Positions 33,701-37,523 of a DNA stretch of 40,947 nt are shown here, piece after piece. Under the pieces are notes generated by a model. It ran no database searches. It saw only the letters and a program-made list of their open reading frames with translations, and had not been told where the DNA came from. Source of the DNA: Bacteroidia bacterium (GTDB lineage Bacteria; Bacteroidota; Bacteroidia; J057; JANWXU01); assembly GCA_025057395.1 (NCBI GenBank), contig JANWXU010000017.1, forward strand, positions 5,725-46,671, in the 5' to 3' direction. Both the position numbers and the translations under genes were made by a program. Position 1 is the stretch's first letter. Each line of letters opens with the position of its first letter.

Positions 33701-35643
33701 GTACCATTTAGAGCCCCCTGGTATGAGTTGATAATCGGAAAGTTTGAACTTCGCGTTCTTCCTACTAAAGTAATTTCGCCGCTTCTACTAATATCTACGC
33801 CTCGCCCATTATCATCCGAATTACCCCCATAATAAGTAGCCCATACTAAACCTCCACTAGGATTAAACTCAGCTAAATAAGCGTCTGCTAGACCACCTAG
33901 GCTTTGTTGAGTAAAACTACCTGTAGGCGTAGGTCTTTGAAATGTGGTGCTTCTTGTTGTACCTGTTATTACTACTCTTCCAGCTGCGTCCATGTCAATG
34001 CTTATAGCATCATCTTGCTGCTCTCCACCAAAGTAGGTAGCATATACAAGCTGCAAGCTTGAGTTAAAACGAATAACAAAAGCATCTTGGATACCCCCAA
34101 AAGTGGATTGCGCTGCGTTAGGAGTAACCGGGAAATTAGTACTAAACACATTCCCCGTTACTGCTACCCCTGCAGCAGAAACTGCTATATCAAAACCTAC
34201 CTCATCATTAGAAGGACTGCCGTAGTAAGTAGTCCATTCCAAAACACCACTATTGTTATAACGCGCAACAAATACATCAAAGAATTGCCCTCCCCCATTA
34301 GGATCTACAAAAGCTCCTGGAATACTAGATACAGGAAAATCAATATCTGTACTATTAGTTACACCTGTAATATAAACATTTCCACTTTGGTCTACTCCCA
34401 CCCCCCATCCTTCGTCTGCAGCTTCATCACCTCCAATTAATCCTCCGGTAGATCCACCAAAATATCGATCCCATTGTAAAACTCCATTACTGTTAAAATA
34501 TGCAACAAAGGCGTCTGCGGTTCCACCGTTATATCCCCCACCACTTACTAAATTGGTACTATTTGTACGTCCCGTGATGGCAATATCGCCATTAGGAGCA
34601 GTAGCAACGCCATTGCCCACATCTAGAAAAGAACCTCCATAGTAGGTAGACCAAAGACGTGCACCACTTGAGTTAAACTTGGTGATTACGACATCGAATT
34701 GTCCTCCTGTGTAGGCGGGCCCAATAGTCACAGGAAAATCAATACTACTAGCTGCTCCCGTTACAATCACGTTTCCATCATTGTCTAGGGTAATATCATA
34801 AAAATCTTCTTCTGTGGAGCCTCCGTAGTAAGTAGACCAATAAATTACTAAGGGGTCTATTACCAATTTTTGGTTTTTATCATAAGCGCCTATCCCAAAA
34901 GATATTATACCGTCTTTGATTATGAAATTAGCAGGAATGATTTTTTTAGCATCGATATTGACATTTTCTTGATAACAAAAAGGGGAATTTTCAATAATTC
35001 TTCCTAAAGGATTGGTTATTACGAGATTACCATTAGTTTGAAGTTCTTGATTTTGAGCTCCATAATACTTTAATTTGATAATAGATGGGTCTGCTCCAGG
35101 GTGCACAATGAAATCATACTTCATCCCTCCTGGAGTAGTAGAATTCCCGTAAAATACCAGGTCTATATTAGGGTAAATATTTTTATAAACTAGTTTCCCA
35201 TAAATTTTCATTTTTTGTAGCCTTGTACCTGTATGGCCTAGATACATATTAATATATTCGGGAGCGGGATCTTCTGCTTCTACAGTGACATTAGGATTAG
35301 CTCCTAAAATTTCTAGGTCTAGGCGATATAATTCAGTTATTTTTTTTATGGGTTTATCAAATTTTCTCAAATTGGTAATATTTTCTTCTTCTATTTTAGG
35401 GAAGACATAGCTTATTCTGTTTTTTGAGAAAAAAACTTTTATTCCACTTATCTCAGTAGTAAATAAAAGATCACTTCGGAAATTTCCTTTGATATCCTTT
35501 ATTTGGCCTTGGTTAGGAAGAAAGATAAAGTCACTTTTCTCAGGCTTTGGTAGCTTTTTGGCGAAAGCTAAGCAAGCTAGAACAAGCCAAATAAGTGCCA
35601 CAAAAATATTTTTCATATAGTGAATAGTATTAGAGCGTTTCAT
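12757..35643 (-). CDS. Giant T9SS-secreted adhesin: two propellers, 56 Ig-like repeats, 20 FnIII domains
   Basis: This is a single uninterrupted frame of about 7630 codons. Residues 1-28 are a signal peptide (basic start, hydrophobic core VALIWLVLACLAFA). Residues 30-262 resemble the DUF7948-type beta domain that precedes SBBP repeats (FLPNQGQIKD). About 263-719 hold seven SBBP propeller units (WSTYYGG...DGNVIVTG). About 724-4954 hold 56 Ig-like repeats, followed by a SprB-like repeat (GGTPPY), 17 FnIII domains (to about 6600), a second set of seven propeller units (W.RTYGG...DGGYIVAG), one FnIII, two Ig/PKD-like units, a second SprB-like repeat, two FnIII and, from about 7541, a T9SS type A sorting domain (YPNPSRG...PGIYILEL). 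Inferred role: export by T9SS, attachment to the cell surface, and adhesion or gliding. The start is uncertain: GTG 35652, ATG 35643 and ATG 35616 are all possible, and the last also gives a good signal peptide. No catalytic domain was recognised. Confidence 0.93.
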   Translation of the reverse strand: MKRSNTIHYMKNIFVALIWLVLACLAFAKKLPKPEKSDFIFLPNQGQIKDIKGNFRSDLLFTTEISGIKVFFSKNRISYVFPKIEEENITNLRKFDKPIKKITELYRLDLEILGANPNVTVEAEDPAPEYINMYLGHTGTRLQKMKIYGKLVYKNIYPNIDLVFYGNSTTPGGMKYDFIVHPGADPSIIKLKYYGAQNQELQTNGNLVITNPLGRIIENSPFCYQENVNIDAKKIIPANFIIKDGIISFGIGAYDKNQKLVIDPLVIYWSTYYGGSTEEDFYDITLDNDGNVIVTGAASSIDFPVTIGPAYTGGQFDVVITKFNSSGARLWSTYYGGSFLDVGNGVATAPNGDIAITGRTNSTNLVSGGGYNGGTADAFVAYFNSNGVLQWDRYFGGSTGGLIGGDEAADEGWGVGVDQSGNVYITGVTNSTDIDFPVSSIPGAFVDPNGGGQFFDVFVARYNNSGVLEWTTYYGSPSNDEVGFDIAVSAAGVAVTGNVFSTNFPVTPNAAQSTFGGIQDAFVIRFNSSLQLVYATYFGGEQQDDAISIDMDAAGRVVITGTTRSTTFQRPTPTGSFTQQSLGGLADAYLAEFNPSGGLVWATYYGGNSDDNGRGVDISRSGEITLVGRTRSSNFPIINSYQGALNGTAFDAFVIRFNAERARDWATYLGGNQRDEAYDVVTDATGLAYVCGFTQSSNFPTQNPFQASLRGNKDAFVLKIGCEAPAASVTPSTRLTCSTTTTPITLVGTPVGGTFTANCTNCINGNQFLPNIAGPGTFRITYSGFDRGCPYTVRDSIVVGAPPNNVAFINLPQFICVDASPLQLNANPAGGTFSASCGACVSGNRFNPTAAGAGQHTITYSGTINGCNYTTSATITVSTPPNATIGANLLSQYCRTSGSVTLTGTPSGGTFTLNGTPLPNNTFTPSSLTAGIYTIGYQGSFNGCNYFTSRDVAVNDPPTPRVTGIPSQVCITNPPVTATVFPTGGTLSGPGVEPATTNFIPRNAGVGTHTLTYSGELGGCRYSTSFNVSVINAPAVSIAGFPGQQVCQTASAFTLTGRPAGGTFSVTPSTPALSGSVFTPANAVPGTYEITYQGTEGACNYSTSISITITAPIPPAINGLAGAYCANAGPVNLTGVPAGGTFSGPGVTGTVFLPSSLQPGTYTITYSGNQGGCNFSTAQEVIITAQPIPSITGISSPICITALPVSLRGTPAGGTFSGTGNSVTGNTFNPSSAGTYTITYSGNLGGCAYSTNISVTVTATPTVSISNLNSPYCTTSPPVNLIGLPSGGTFSGIPTGLTPTGTLTPSAITPGTYTITYSGNIGGCSYSTTALVTISSPPTPAINGLADAYCSTDAVVNLTLSPAGGTLSGTGVVQPSSFNPNLPAGSYTITYSGNLSGCAYTTSRNVRITTPPTPSILGLQSSYCVTSTTPVTLIGNPSGGTFSLIGGSSGLQGNVFTPSAAGAGTYRIRYSGNLGGCQYSTEQEVTVTAQPTASISGLGGPYCITASSVTLTGNPAGGTFSGPGMSNNVFNPANAGVGTHTIRYEGNLGGCTYTTTQNVTVTAVPQAQITGLNNEYCRDAQPVPLNGTPTGGQFTVNGTTTNTFNPGAPFVNIGNNTIEYRGNFGGCAYTTTRVVVVTERPTPSILGLNNEYCTTAGAVQLVGNPAGGTFSGPGVSNNIFNPGAAGTGQITIRYEGTFRGCTYTTTQTIRITAPVTPTITLSAQGPFCVEVNSITLTGTPSGGNFSGTGVSGNQFSPSTAGVGTHTITYSGNLGGCAYSTSIQVEVSGKPNAAILGLESTYCVTAPAVTINGIPSGGTFSINPAVAGAISGNTFNPAVAGAGTFTITYSGTTRGCQYSTSQQVTVEARPTASISGIAGGVICVDASPVQLTGTPSGGTFSGPGTTPAGLFSPANVGPGSFTITYSGSQGSCTYSTSISARVSSRPSTTISGLSANYCVSQTTPVTINATPPGGTFSGPGVVNNTFIPANAGVGEHTITYRGNFEGCNYSTSVNLRVSAEPIVEIGGLQNFICRTASPVVVTATPQGGSFQGPGMIGNIFDPARANVGVNTITYSGNFFGCQYSRQIEVTVTAPPTPSITGLAGPYCIDSDQVTLTGTPGGGTFEGPGILTGTSIFSPSQAGAGTHTITYRGNFNGCLYSTQTNVTVTAKPTPTISGLNNIYCANASPVSIIGTPVGGTFSGPGITGANTFSPAAAGTGTFTIRYEGTIGGCRYATTQQVTVEQQPTANISGIISPICINANPITLTGAPAGGTLSGPGIQGNNFNPSLAGAGTHTISYVGNTTACQFSTTATIRVTAQPLATISGLQSAYCVTSTTPVTLSGTPLGGTFSGPGVSGNTFSPSAAGVGSHTIEYRGNFEGCNFSTTQTVNVGAQPTARVTGPGEGGLCINAGPTAFIGEPAGGRFSGSGISENGIFDPSATGAGTFTITYQGTLNGCNYSTTRTITVTAQPNAAILNITSPLCITASPVNLQATPSGGTFSGPGVQGSIFTPSVAGAGTHTISYGGNLGGCSYSTSVSVTITSAPTPQIVGLNNEYCTTSDPVILIGNPAGGTFSGAPGISGNRFTPSTPGNYTITYSGTIGGCSYTTNVQVRVTAPPTVSVTGLVAEYCATENNVTLNASPAGGTFSGPGISGNTFSPAAAGAGSHTITYSGNLGGCVYSTTLSVTVTAPPTPSIVGLNNAYCRTSPPVTLTGLPTGGSFSGPGISGNAFNPANVTPGVVTITYSGNFRGCAYSTTRQVTVDNNPVASIAGLQNVYCQTAQPVTIIGTPAGGTFSGPGVLGTQFNPSVAGVGTHTITYAGNAGACTYSTSITIRVSTPVVPTIEALPEAVCITTSAITLRGTPAGGTFSGTGVSVNTFSPQTAGAGTHTITYSGTQDGCSYSTTVNIRVTPTPTNVEIVGLAPAYCLNSPAATLLGNPTGGTFSGNGVVGNTFNPAVAGIGTHTITYRGSIGGCDYQTTRQVSVSPIPSASITGLAAAYCSNASEVALTGTPAGGTFTGPGIITGTNRFNPGIAGAGTHTITYAGNVGGCAFETSATVRVTQQPTPSIAGLGTQYCTNNPPVTMIGTPAGGNFSSDRGGVVGNTFSPSTGAGVYRITYSGTIGGCNYSTTVTVTVSQAQTATISGFKPTYCSQEAPVNFSATPSGGTFEGPGISPDGRFTPALAGAGTHTISYSGVAGGCSYFSSVQIRVIQQTPPAIFGLASQYCTTGSPVDLAGIPLGGTFSGPGISGNRFNPANAGAGTHTITYSGSENGCNYTTSATVSVTQFIQPSVTAAGGLQPSYCATDADIPLILNPAGGSLNGPGIVGNSFSPRIAGPGTHTIFYFGNQGGCVYNTTVTIRVANPPITFVGGLDPNYCSNSAPATLTAIPAGGRFEGPGISGNQFNPAQAGAGIHTITYKGNLDGCEYSTTTTVTVTQAPTPNITGFTNPNNAYCSTDNAVVLTGTPAGGTFTGPGMAGNVFTPSLAGPGTHTIRYEGRVGACAYSTTVNVTVTLPVIAAISGVEEAFCINSPAVTLQVTPPGGTLSGPGTSGLRFDPSIAGAGTHVLTYSGNVGGCSYSASVTVFVSNLPAASIAGLSAEYCLNSPSASMVGSPVGGTFRGPGVVGSTFNPALAGAGTHTIEYRGSKDGCAYTTSVNVTVVAPVPAAIGGLAPQYCTNSSPVTLSGVPLGGSFSGPGVVGSTFNPAIAGVGTHTITYSNLNAACPYTTAATVRVNQPPVASIVGLSNQYCSTSSAVSLIGQPAGGSFSGPGVSGNTFNPAAAGVGTITITYSGTSNGCSYSTTQQVEITQQPVASISGIGSSTCLNTPPIVLSGSPSGGRFEGAGVVGNTFDPNIAGLGTHTIRYSGNFNGCNYTTSISVTVTNQPVASFLNLQPQYCINSPVVTLSASPGGGTFSGPGVSGNTFNPGAAGLGTHTLQYQGNIAGCSFSTTATVTVSQAPVASIIGAASNLCLNSSAITLVGNPSGGTFSGPGVNATGVFTPSNAGIGTHTITYSGVQGGCSYSTTVTITVVNNPVATISGLSASYCFNAAAVTLIGSPAGGNFSGPGVVGNTFNPTLAGAGTHTIRYEGVSNNCSYSTTVSVTVVPQITATINTSQGPIASQYCSTSGTITLVGTPAGGTFSGPGVTGNTFSPSIAGIGTHTITYQGTFNGCPYSTSVTVTVTSTPTASIGTTLGALPNQVCLNTSPFTLVGTPAGGIFSGRGITGTNTFNPALAGLGTHTITYSGNISGCNFSTTANITVVTSPVASISTLGGSLLPTYCNTSNPITLVGTPAGGTFSGTGVTANTFNPAGLAPGVYTITYSGTIDGCPYTTSAQVNITAAPQPVIATINGPLQPQYCTSAGTLTLTGTPGGGTFSGTGVSGNTFNLNVAPGQYIVTYSGTFNGCAYSTSATINVVGAPQPTIATASGALANQYCLSAQPITLAGTPAGGTFSGRGVTGNTFNPAVAGIGTFAITYSGTFNGCPYSTTATVTVTNNPAATIATLNGPLANQYCNTSAPVTLVGNPAGGTFAGPAVVGNLFFPSNLTPGNYTITYTGDLNGCPYATSANVTITSTPSAAIATTTGPLPSQYCATLGPITLVGTPSGGTFSGPGISGNIFNPQLAGVGTHTITYSGIFNGCNYSTSTTITVISGPTPTIATTQGALAVEYCASSQVITLVGTPAGGTFSGRGVSGNTFNPALAGIGTHTITYRGEDQNGCPYSTTATIRVVQAPTATIATINGPIANQYCVGSSPIVLVGTPAGGIFSGNGVVGNVFDPANAGIGTFSITYRGEINGCPYSTTANIRVTSNLAATISGVSGTYCLASPIATLTAIPAGGVFSGPGVVGNTFNPALAGVGTHTISYSGVANDCPFSGTLQVTVTDNPVASISGLSEVYCSSDASSGLIGTPAGGSFSGRGISGSTFSPSVAGPGTHTITYSGSLNGCNYSTTRQVTVNATPTLSLSATPSIGNDGTITATATGGTPPYIYLMGTSSQSSVGSVTFRNLAPGNYTVEVRDANNCRTTRSVTIPAEQVNCPPPREISVIAITYRSATVTWTPVPNAISYLVEYKMQASTQWQQIIVNHPTTTVNLTNLVSSMGYDVRVSTRCAGGITSTPISTIFETRTCEAINFLFFTDVTSNSVFVNWDAVEGAVGYQVIYREYNTQNWIDTIYVAAPNTRVRLGGLRPAISYEVGVRVNCEAGIVFSPWVYQTFTTQNCDAVVSINTSAFTETSFTVSWDAVNNSAGYRIGYFRQGGTGDTTYVTVNTTSFTVSNLQPCSVYEVSVQTICLDGGLSFPIRTSVATLCNQQCLPPSSITVINRSYTEVEVRWSAVTGAQGYELQYRLLPNGNFSSIISIGASTTSYLLTNLLGGAEYEVQIRTICANNLRSPFASEVFTTPDCQGVNFLIANNVTCNSARIEWRLVEGAVGYELEFKRQNDVNWSPTLLVNGDNFSLINLDINTTYDVRLRTICVAGLSISPNIFASFTTKAVCEGECPKPVIVSVIVDQSQTGAIITWRRVPGALRYEFDYAQGEPGNAANWISRTTTDTSIAVTGLAPENNYPFRVRAICGPGLNSDYTRGIIAPIAPCPDPTNLVATVTSTTEPVQIRWNGVPEAIRYEVDTRVIGGGAWIPRGSTTVTSFSIAGLQTNRDYLVRVRSICSFGVSNYVTTFFSLSSANPRCGNPVIQLPIRIAQNNTEATISWGAVGGAQSYEVQLSNNSGQDWLITRTTSQTSITITGLVPFTEYLVRVRAICANGESSIYNYQIFTPGDCQPVTSVVATVLSNTSARVEWLPTVTAIRYEVSLSQETQGGLTPVSTTTVDAPATSQVFNNLIAGASYVAYVRAICAPGVSSIPVATNFTLTQPCTPIANINISAVENNRASISWAPVAQARGYQVEYRVAGAPTWITVVTTSATSVTITGLTGGTPYEIRVRVICTDGSTSPFTTGNFTTTTLCEVPTNVVVSSITSNAAQVSWSASSNAASYEVQYSIRGANQWITLTTVPPLATSIELRNLQANTCYDVRVRAICANGNSNFATTQFCTPGVGAGDCQDPENVGLVDVTPTRGILVWAGVPTAQSYRVEYRVLGSGSPWSAPITVLSPLVTLTGLACNTVYEVRIQAICLNGNFSGFTLFSFQTLECPSGTCPAPSNVVASALSFTTATVQWNPVPEANSYQVEYKPISTQNWTALPPTTGTSVVITNLLGGTLYDVRVRSICANATSSPTTTRFATQECDAINFLIIDSISASRAVVRWEPVVGAQGYEVEYKLQTQVQWSSPIRTTQPRVALSGLTPDRTYDVRVRVICEPAVALSSWILNSFDTKSCSPTTQVSTSEVTSFGVRVTWQPVANAEGYEVEYAPQGSNDWTRLFVSAPNTTVVINDLNSNTNYTIRVRTVCEVGVAFSGYTTTTVTTGITNCERPQSLTVSQVTDNSALVSWNPVAGASLYEIWIRKQGADNWSLLATQAATQYTIASLEPNTTYRVRVRTICRPNASVSDFVNTQFTTTDITCSTPVRVVVSNISGSRATVTWRRVPRAISYDVQYRRVGDANWQTVANVSDTTILLTTLVPNSVYEVQVRSNCGGLGNSSFSNPVAFPTAAPSGAVFQLAIGGNAWDEGFSTRQTPDGGYIVAGYTISAGAGNWDVYVVKLDAFGNRVWDRTYGGPNRDEARSIIPTNDGGYIIAGHSTSTGATETYIYLLKIDGQGNKQWERTYGGTDWRVAYDVAQTGDGGYIVVGSVNNSGIGKRDLFLMKTDAQGNVQWAQAYGGAQDDYGFSVVLTRDGGYAVAGMSNSFGQGSNDMLVIKTNSLGVVQWARTFGGPNQEDAYSIVQAPDGGFLVGGLTRSFNVGNADMYLVKTNSAGNLEWARAFGGASFDYAYGINVAQDGFVAVGGSVSFNSDVYLVKTDFSGNLLFSRTYGGNLADQARYVSVTTDNGFIITGNTRSFGQGNSDVYVIRTDVEGNVNGCNTATPATVIANLTTNTVVGTPNISQRSNMPSNIQFTSTRFAPELIITRVCQATCPSPTELLVNTSNPASVVATWRAIPNAVGYLFEYRRSGTTNWEALPIVAQNRVVLTGLTPNAQYQARVRTVCALGVDTSGFATTAFTVPGCVINTGLPDTLCYTIDAVGIPVQLRAQGGNIYRWSPGISLSDSTIANPLAYPTVVTTYTLTVTNTTTGCTFRDFVTVIPFYGSTIRVTPEAVTVCANSLVQLNASGGDKYTWTPTTGLNNPTIPSPVASPSTTTTYTVRVANLLGCAIERTVTINVSQGALVSATATGTTCPTCTDGSIAVTITGGTPPYRVRLNGGNEQITSTTSVVYANLATGVYTITVNDRDGSGCTSSASIVLGQQAATCAVPGSVSVDLISATTATIRWSAVSSAISYEVSYKPLNATTWIDIVPNPINATSVALSNLQPNTQYEARVRSNCGSGIFSEYSNPVRFTTLSGCQAPAITQIQPAINNAIVTWIPVPGATRYSISWRRDAVGTAWNTISTGLQTSFTISGLDPNTRYLVRVQAECSGILSVWSSESNFTTLPSRLQTFSTQNFDNVTVYPNPSRGNFILQLEAAQQGQAYIRIVDLTGRVALENTSPIVHGLNQIPVQIERYTPGIYILELRLGEQIFKAKIMFE
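12760..13020 (-). other. T9SS type A C-terminal sorting domain
   Basis: This is the last 80 or so residues of the giant protein. It contains VYPNPSRGNF, an IRIVDLTGRV strand, and YTPGIYILEL near the end, with the short basic segment FKAKIMFE at the terminus. These are the conserved elements of the sorting domain that directs proteins through the type IX system and is then removed. Its presence identifies the giant protein as T9SS cargo. Confidence 0.92.
13030..14620 (-). other. C-terminal FnIII / Ig-PKD / SprB module of the giant adhesin
   Basis: Reading along the protein there is one FnIII domain (CPSPTELLVN...W.A.P.A..Y), then two units of the form YRWSP or YTWTPTTGL followed by TTTYT and GC. 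A SprB-like repeat (TGGTPPYRVRLNGG...YTITV.D) and two more FnIII domains follow. The FnIII units begin with C..P and end with a VR..C strand, like those in the main FnIII block. Confidence 0.75.
14740..15836 (-). repeat. Second beta-propeller of the giant adhesin (seven units)
   Basis: There are seven repeats of about 52 residues with the pattern W.RTYGG...D.....DGGYIVAG.T.S.G.....D.Y..K.D..GN. The opening YGG-like motifs are IGGNAWDEG, YGGPNRDEA, YGGTDWRVA, YGGAQDDYG, FGGPNQEDA, FGGASFDYA and YGGNLADQA. Seven units are enough to close one propeller. This type differs from the SBBP units near the N-terminus. Confidence 0.8.
15840..20538 (-). repeat. Block of 17 fibronectin type III domains
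   Basis: Seventeen units of about 90 residues each contain C..P near the start, V.W..V..A..YEVEY in the core, a T.Y.V...L strand and a final VRVR.IC. The fixed cysteine pair (start and end of each unit) suggests a disulfide per domain or between neighbours. This pattern is common in Bacteroidota secreted proteins, often with carbohydrate- or surface-related roles. Confidence 0.85.
20540..20785 (-). repeat. SprB-like repeat between the Ig and FnIII blocks
   Basis: One unit reads SATPSIGNDGTITATATGG, TPPYIYLMG, then LAPGNYTVEVRDANNC. This is the hallmark pattern of the SprB-type repeat found in gliding adhesins of Flavobacterium. A second copy lies near the C-terminus at about 13590-13845. Confidence 0.8.
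20786..33470 (-). repeat. 56 tandem Ig-like repeats of about 75 aa
   Basis: I counted 56 occurrences of the core P.GGTFSGPGV (with variants), each preceded by a YC segment and followed by FNP..AG.GTHTITYSGN, GC.YSTT and V.VT. The mean period is about 226 bases. Nearly every unit has two cysteines, one in YC and one in GC.Y, which suits an internal disulfide. Units differ in many residues, and synonymous differences are common, so most of the array is old. Confidence 0.88.
33485..34857 (-). repeat. N-terminal SBBP beta-propeller (seven units)
   Basis: Seven units of about 60-70 residues contain W.TYYGG (or variants WDRYFGG, YATYFGG, WATYLGG), D....I..D..GNV.VTG.T.S..FP and DAFV..FN. This is the SBBP pattern of Bacteroidota secreted proteins. 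It directly follows the N-terminal DUF7948-like domain, a common pairing. Confidence 0.85.
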
Positions 35644-35966
35644 TAGGTACACAAATTTATATAGCTAAAGCTTATAAAAAAATAATTTCTAAGTAAAATA
35701 ATTGAAAAGAGCAATTAGAAGTTCAGTACTTTACAATTGGCAACAACTAAAATTTATTAACAATCATAGCTAGAATAAACTTTTGTAAACGAAAATTATC
35801 GACATAAGATAATTTTAGGAGCCTGATGAAAAGAAAAAGGTAGATAAAAAAGAAAGAATTAAAGCTCTAATAAGCTCTAAACTTTTCTTTCTTTAAAGAA
35901 ACAATTTTAGTCCTAAGTTTGTTAATTTGAAGTTTAGGTTGATTAACCACGATATATTAAAAATAA
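35644..35966. promoter_or_regulatory. Divergent intergenic region between the giant adhesin and cheR
   Basis: This is about 320 bp of AT-rich DNA with no gene. Toward the giant gene there is TAAATTTG on the minus strand (35652-35659). Used as a -7 box it would start transcription near 35646 and favour translation from ATG 35616. Toward cheR there is TAAGTTTG (35914-35921), about 45 bases before the ATG. Both match the Bacteroidota TAnnTTTG box but neither has a clear TTG at the expected upstream distance. A 9-bp direct repeat AAGCTCTAA (35862-35870 and 35872-35880) sits between the arms of an imperfect AAAGAAAG/CTTTCTTT inverted repeat. Confidence 0.35.
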
Positions 35967-36815
35967 ATGATATCTAGTAGCATAAACGAGAATGATATAG
36001 AAGTTGAGTTGGAAGAGCTCAACCAATTGAGCCAAGCTATCCTAACCAAATACGGATATGACTTTACTAACTACGCGCAATCTTCCTTCAAGCGAAGGAT
36101 AATTATGGTTCTAAAAAAAAATAGTATTAAAAGTGTTGGTCTTCTCATTCAAAAAATTGTACAAGATCCTAAGTTTTTTGAACAATTTGTTACAGACATA
36201 ACAGTAAATACGACAGAGCTATTCCGAGATCCTTCTTTTTTTCGAGTAGTAAGGGAGGAGCTTTTGCCTATTCTAAGTAACCGTCCTGAATTTAATATTT
36301 GGCATGCCGCTTGCTCAACGGGAGAAGAAGTAATATCGATGGCAATCTTATTAAAAGAAGAGGGGCTATGGGAAAAAGCTAAAATATATGCTACCGACAT
36401 TAATACAGCTGTGCTTAAAAAAGCAGCAGAAGCACGATATCCTCTTAGAAATTGGGAATTATTTAAACAAAACTATTCAAATACAAACCCTAAGGGAAAA
36501 CTAGAAGATTATTGTGAAATAAAAGATAATGAAATTCAATTTGATAAAGATTTAATTAAAAACGTTAGATTCAAGCAACACGATTTGGCGGTAGACCAGC
36601 ATTTTTTCAAGTTTGATTTTATTCTTTGTCGCAATGTAATGATTTATTTTAATCAAAAACTACAGAATCGGGTGTTTGAGCTTCTACATAATAGCCTATT
36701 CTTGGGAGGTTATTTAGCTTTAGGGGCTAAAGAGTCTTTAATATGGTGTAAAATTGCAGATAAATTTGCTGCTTTCAACGAAAACGAGAAAATATATAAG
36801 AAGATCAAATTATAA
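35967..36815 (+). CDS. cheR: CheR-type protein-glutamate O-methyltransferase
   Basis: A 282-residue protein that by family would transfer methyl groups from S-adenosylmethionine to glutamates of chemoreceptors in the cytoplasm. An N-terminal helical segment (about 10-80) contains YGYDFTNY and a basic FKRRI stretch. The catalytic part has NTTELFRDPSFF, the SAM-binding HAACSTGEEV, ATDIN and FDFILCRNVMIYF, all family hallmarks. The length is normal. ATG 35967 gives the full N-terminal domain, and no Shine-Dalgarno sequence is obvious, as is usual in this phylum. The cheB start is 15 bases after the stop, so the two are almost certainly cotranscribed. No chemoreceptor, CheA or CheW gene is in the window, so the substrate is unknown; it could be receptors encoded elsewhere or a non-chemotaxis sensor. 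Confidence 0.93.
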   Translation: MISSSINENDIEVELEELNQLSQAILTKYGYDFTNYAQSSFKRRIIMVLKKNSIKSVGLLIQKIVQDPKFFEQFVTDITVNTTELFRDPSFFRVVREELLPILSNRPEFNIWHAACSTGEEVISMAILLKEEGLWEKAKIYATDINTAVLKKAAEARYPLRNWELFKQNYSNTNPKGKLEDYCEIKDNEIQFDKDLIKNVRFKQHDLAVDQHFFKFDFILCRNVMIYFNQKLQNRVFELLHNSLFLGGYLALGAKESLIWCKIADKFAAFNENEKIYKKIKL

Positions 36816-36830
36816 GAAAGCTTATAGGAA

Positions 36831-37433
36831 ATGGCTAATGAAAAAAAAATGTGGGAAATCATTGTTATTGGGGGCTCAGCAGGAAGTTTTTCTGTAGTAA
36901 GTAAAATTTTAGAAAAAGTACCTCGCAACTTAAGTGTTCCTATTGTATTATGTTTGCATAGATTAAAGGACAAAAGGGAGGGCTTCAAAGAAGCGCTGGA
37001 AATTAAGTCTAATATTCCAGTTAGGGAGCCCTGTGATAAGGATAAAATAGAAAAGGGAGTAGCGTACTTAGCACCCTCCAACTATCACTTACTCATTGAA
37101 AGTAAAGAGATATTTGCTCTTTCTACAACTGAACTAGTTCAATATTCGCGTCCTTCGATAGACGTACTATTTGAGTCCGCTGCAGATACCTATAAAGGGG
37201 GTGTTCTAGGATTACTTCTCTCAGGTGCTAACCGCGATGGGGCTCTTGGAATGAGCAGGATTAAGTCTAAAGGAGGCTTTACTATCGTTCAAGATCCTAA
37301 AGATGCTAGTATGCCTACTATGCCTGCTGCAGCCATAGAAACAACAACTATCGACTTAGTTTTAGATACCTCTAATTTAGTCTCCTTTTTTGCTAATATT
37401 GAAAAAAATTTATTTATCCATGCTGCAAGTTAA
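36831..37433 (+). CDS. cheB: CheB-type methylesterase domain protein without receiver domain
   Basis: A 200-residue protein consisting only of the CheB methylesterase domain, which by family hydrolyses glutamyl methyl esters (and may deamidate glutamines) on chemoreceptors. The catalytic triad is visible: Ser16 in GGSAGS, His43 in LCLHR and Asp136 in SGANRDGALGM. The conserved YLAPSNYHL (about 79-87) and the region around QDP.DASMPTMPAAA are also present. The N-terminal response-regulator domain of classical CheB is absent, and no candidate for it lies upstream, so activity cannot be controlled by phosphorylation of the same chain. It lies 15 bp behind cheR and presumably opposes it. Stand-alone CheB domains of this kind are known in Bacteroidota. 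After it comes a gap of about 230 bp with the next promoter. Confidence 0.92.
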   Translation: MANEKKMWEIIVIGGSAGSFSVVSKILEKVPRNLSVPIVLCLHRLKDKREGFKEALEIKSNIPVREPCDKDKIEKGVAYLAPSNYHLLIESKEIFALSTTELVQYSRPSIDVLFESAADTYKGGVLGLLLSGANRDGALGMSRIKSKGGFTIVQDPKDASMPTMPAAAIETTTIDLVLDTSNLVSFFANIEKNLFIHAAS

Positions 37434-37492
37434 ATTTAAGAAGTATTTTTATTGATAGATTAATTTTTATCCACAATTCAGAGGGTTTCCAT

Positions 37493-37523
37493 TTGCAATA
37501 TTATTTTTACTTTAGTATCTTTG
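37493..37523 (+). promoter_or_regulatory. Bacteroidota-type promoter of the SiaB/SiaC operon
   Basis: TTG at 37493-37495 and TATCTTTG at 37516-37523 are separated by 20 bases. This matches the Bacteroidota -33 TTG / -7 TAnnTTTG promoter. The predicted transcript starts near 37529 and has a leader of about 140 bases before the first gene. The position between cheB and the first SiaB gene suggests that the Sia operon is transcribed separately from cheRB. Confidence 0.65.

Noticed and set aside
34087-34440. Plus-strand frame of 117 codons opposite the SBBP propeller
   Set aside because: Its composition is that of the antisense of SBBP units, and the minus-strand protein is clearly real.
36710-37081. 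Minus-strand frame of 123 codons across the cheR/cheB junction
   Set aside because: It overlaps two genes with intact catalytic motifs and shows no family features of its own.
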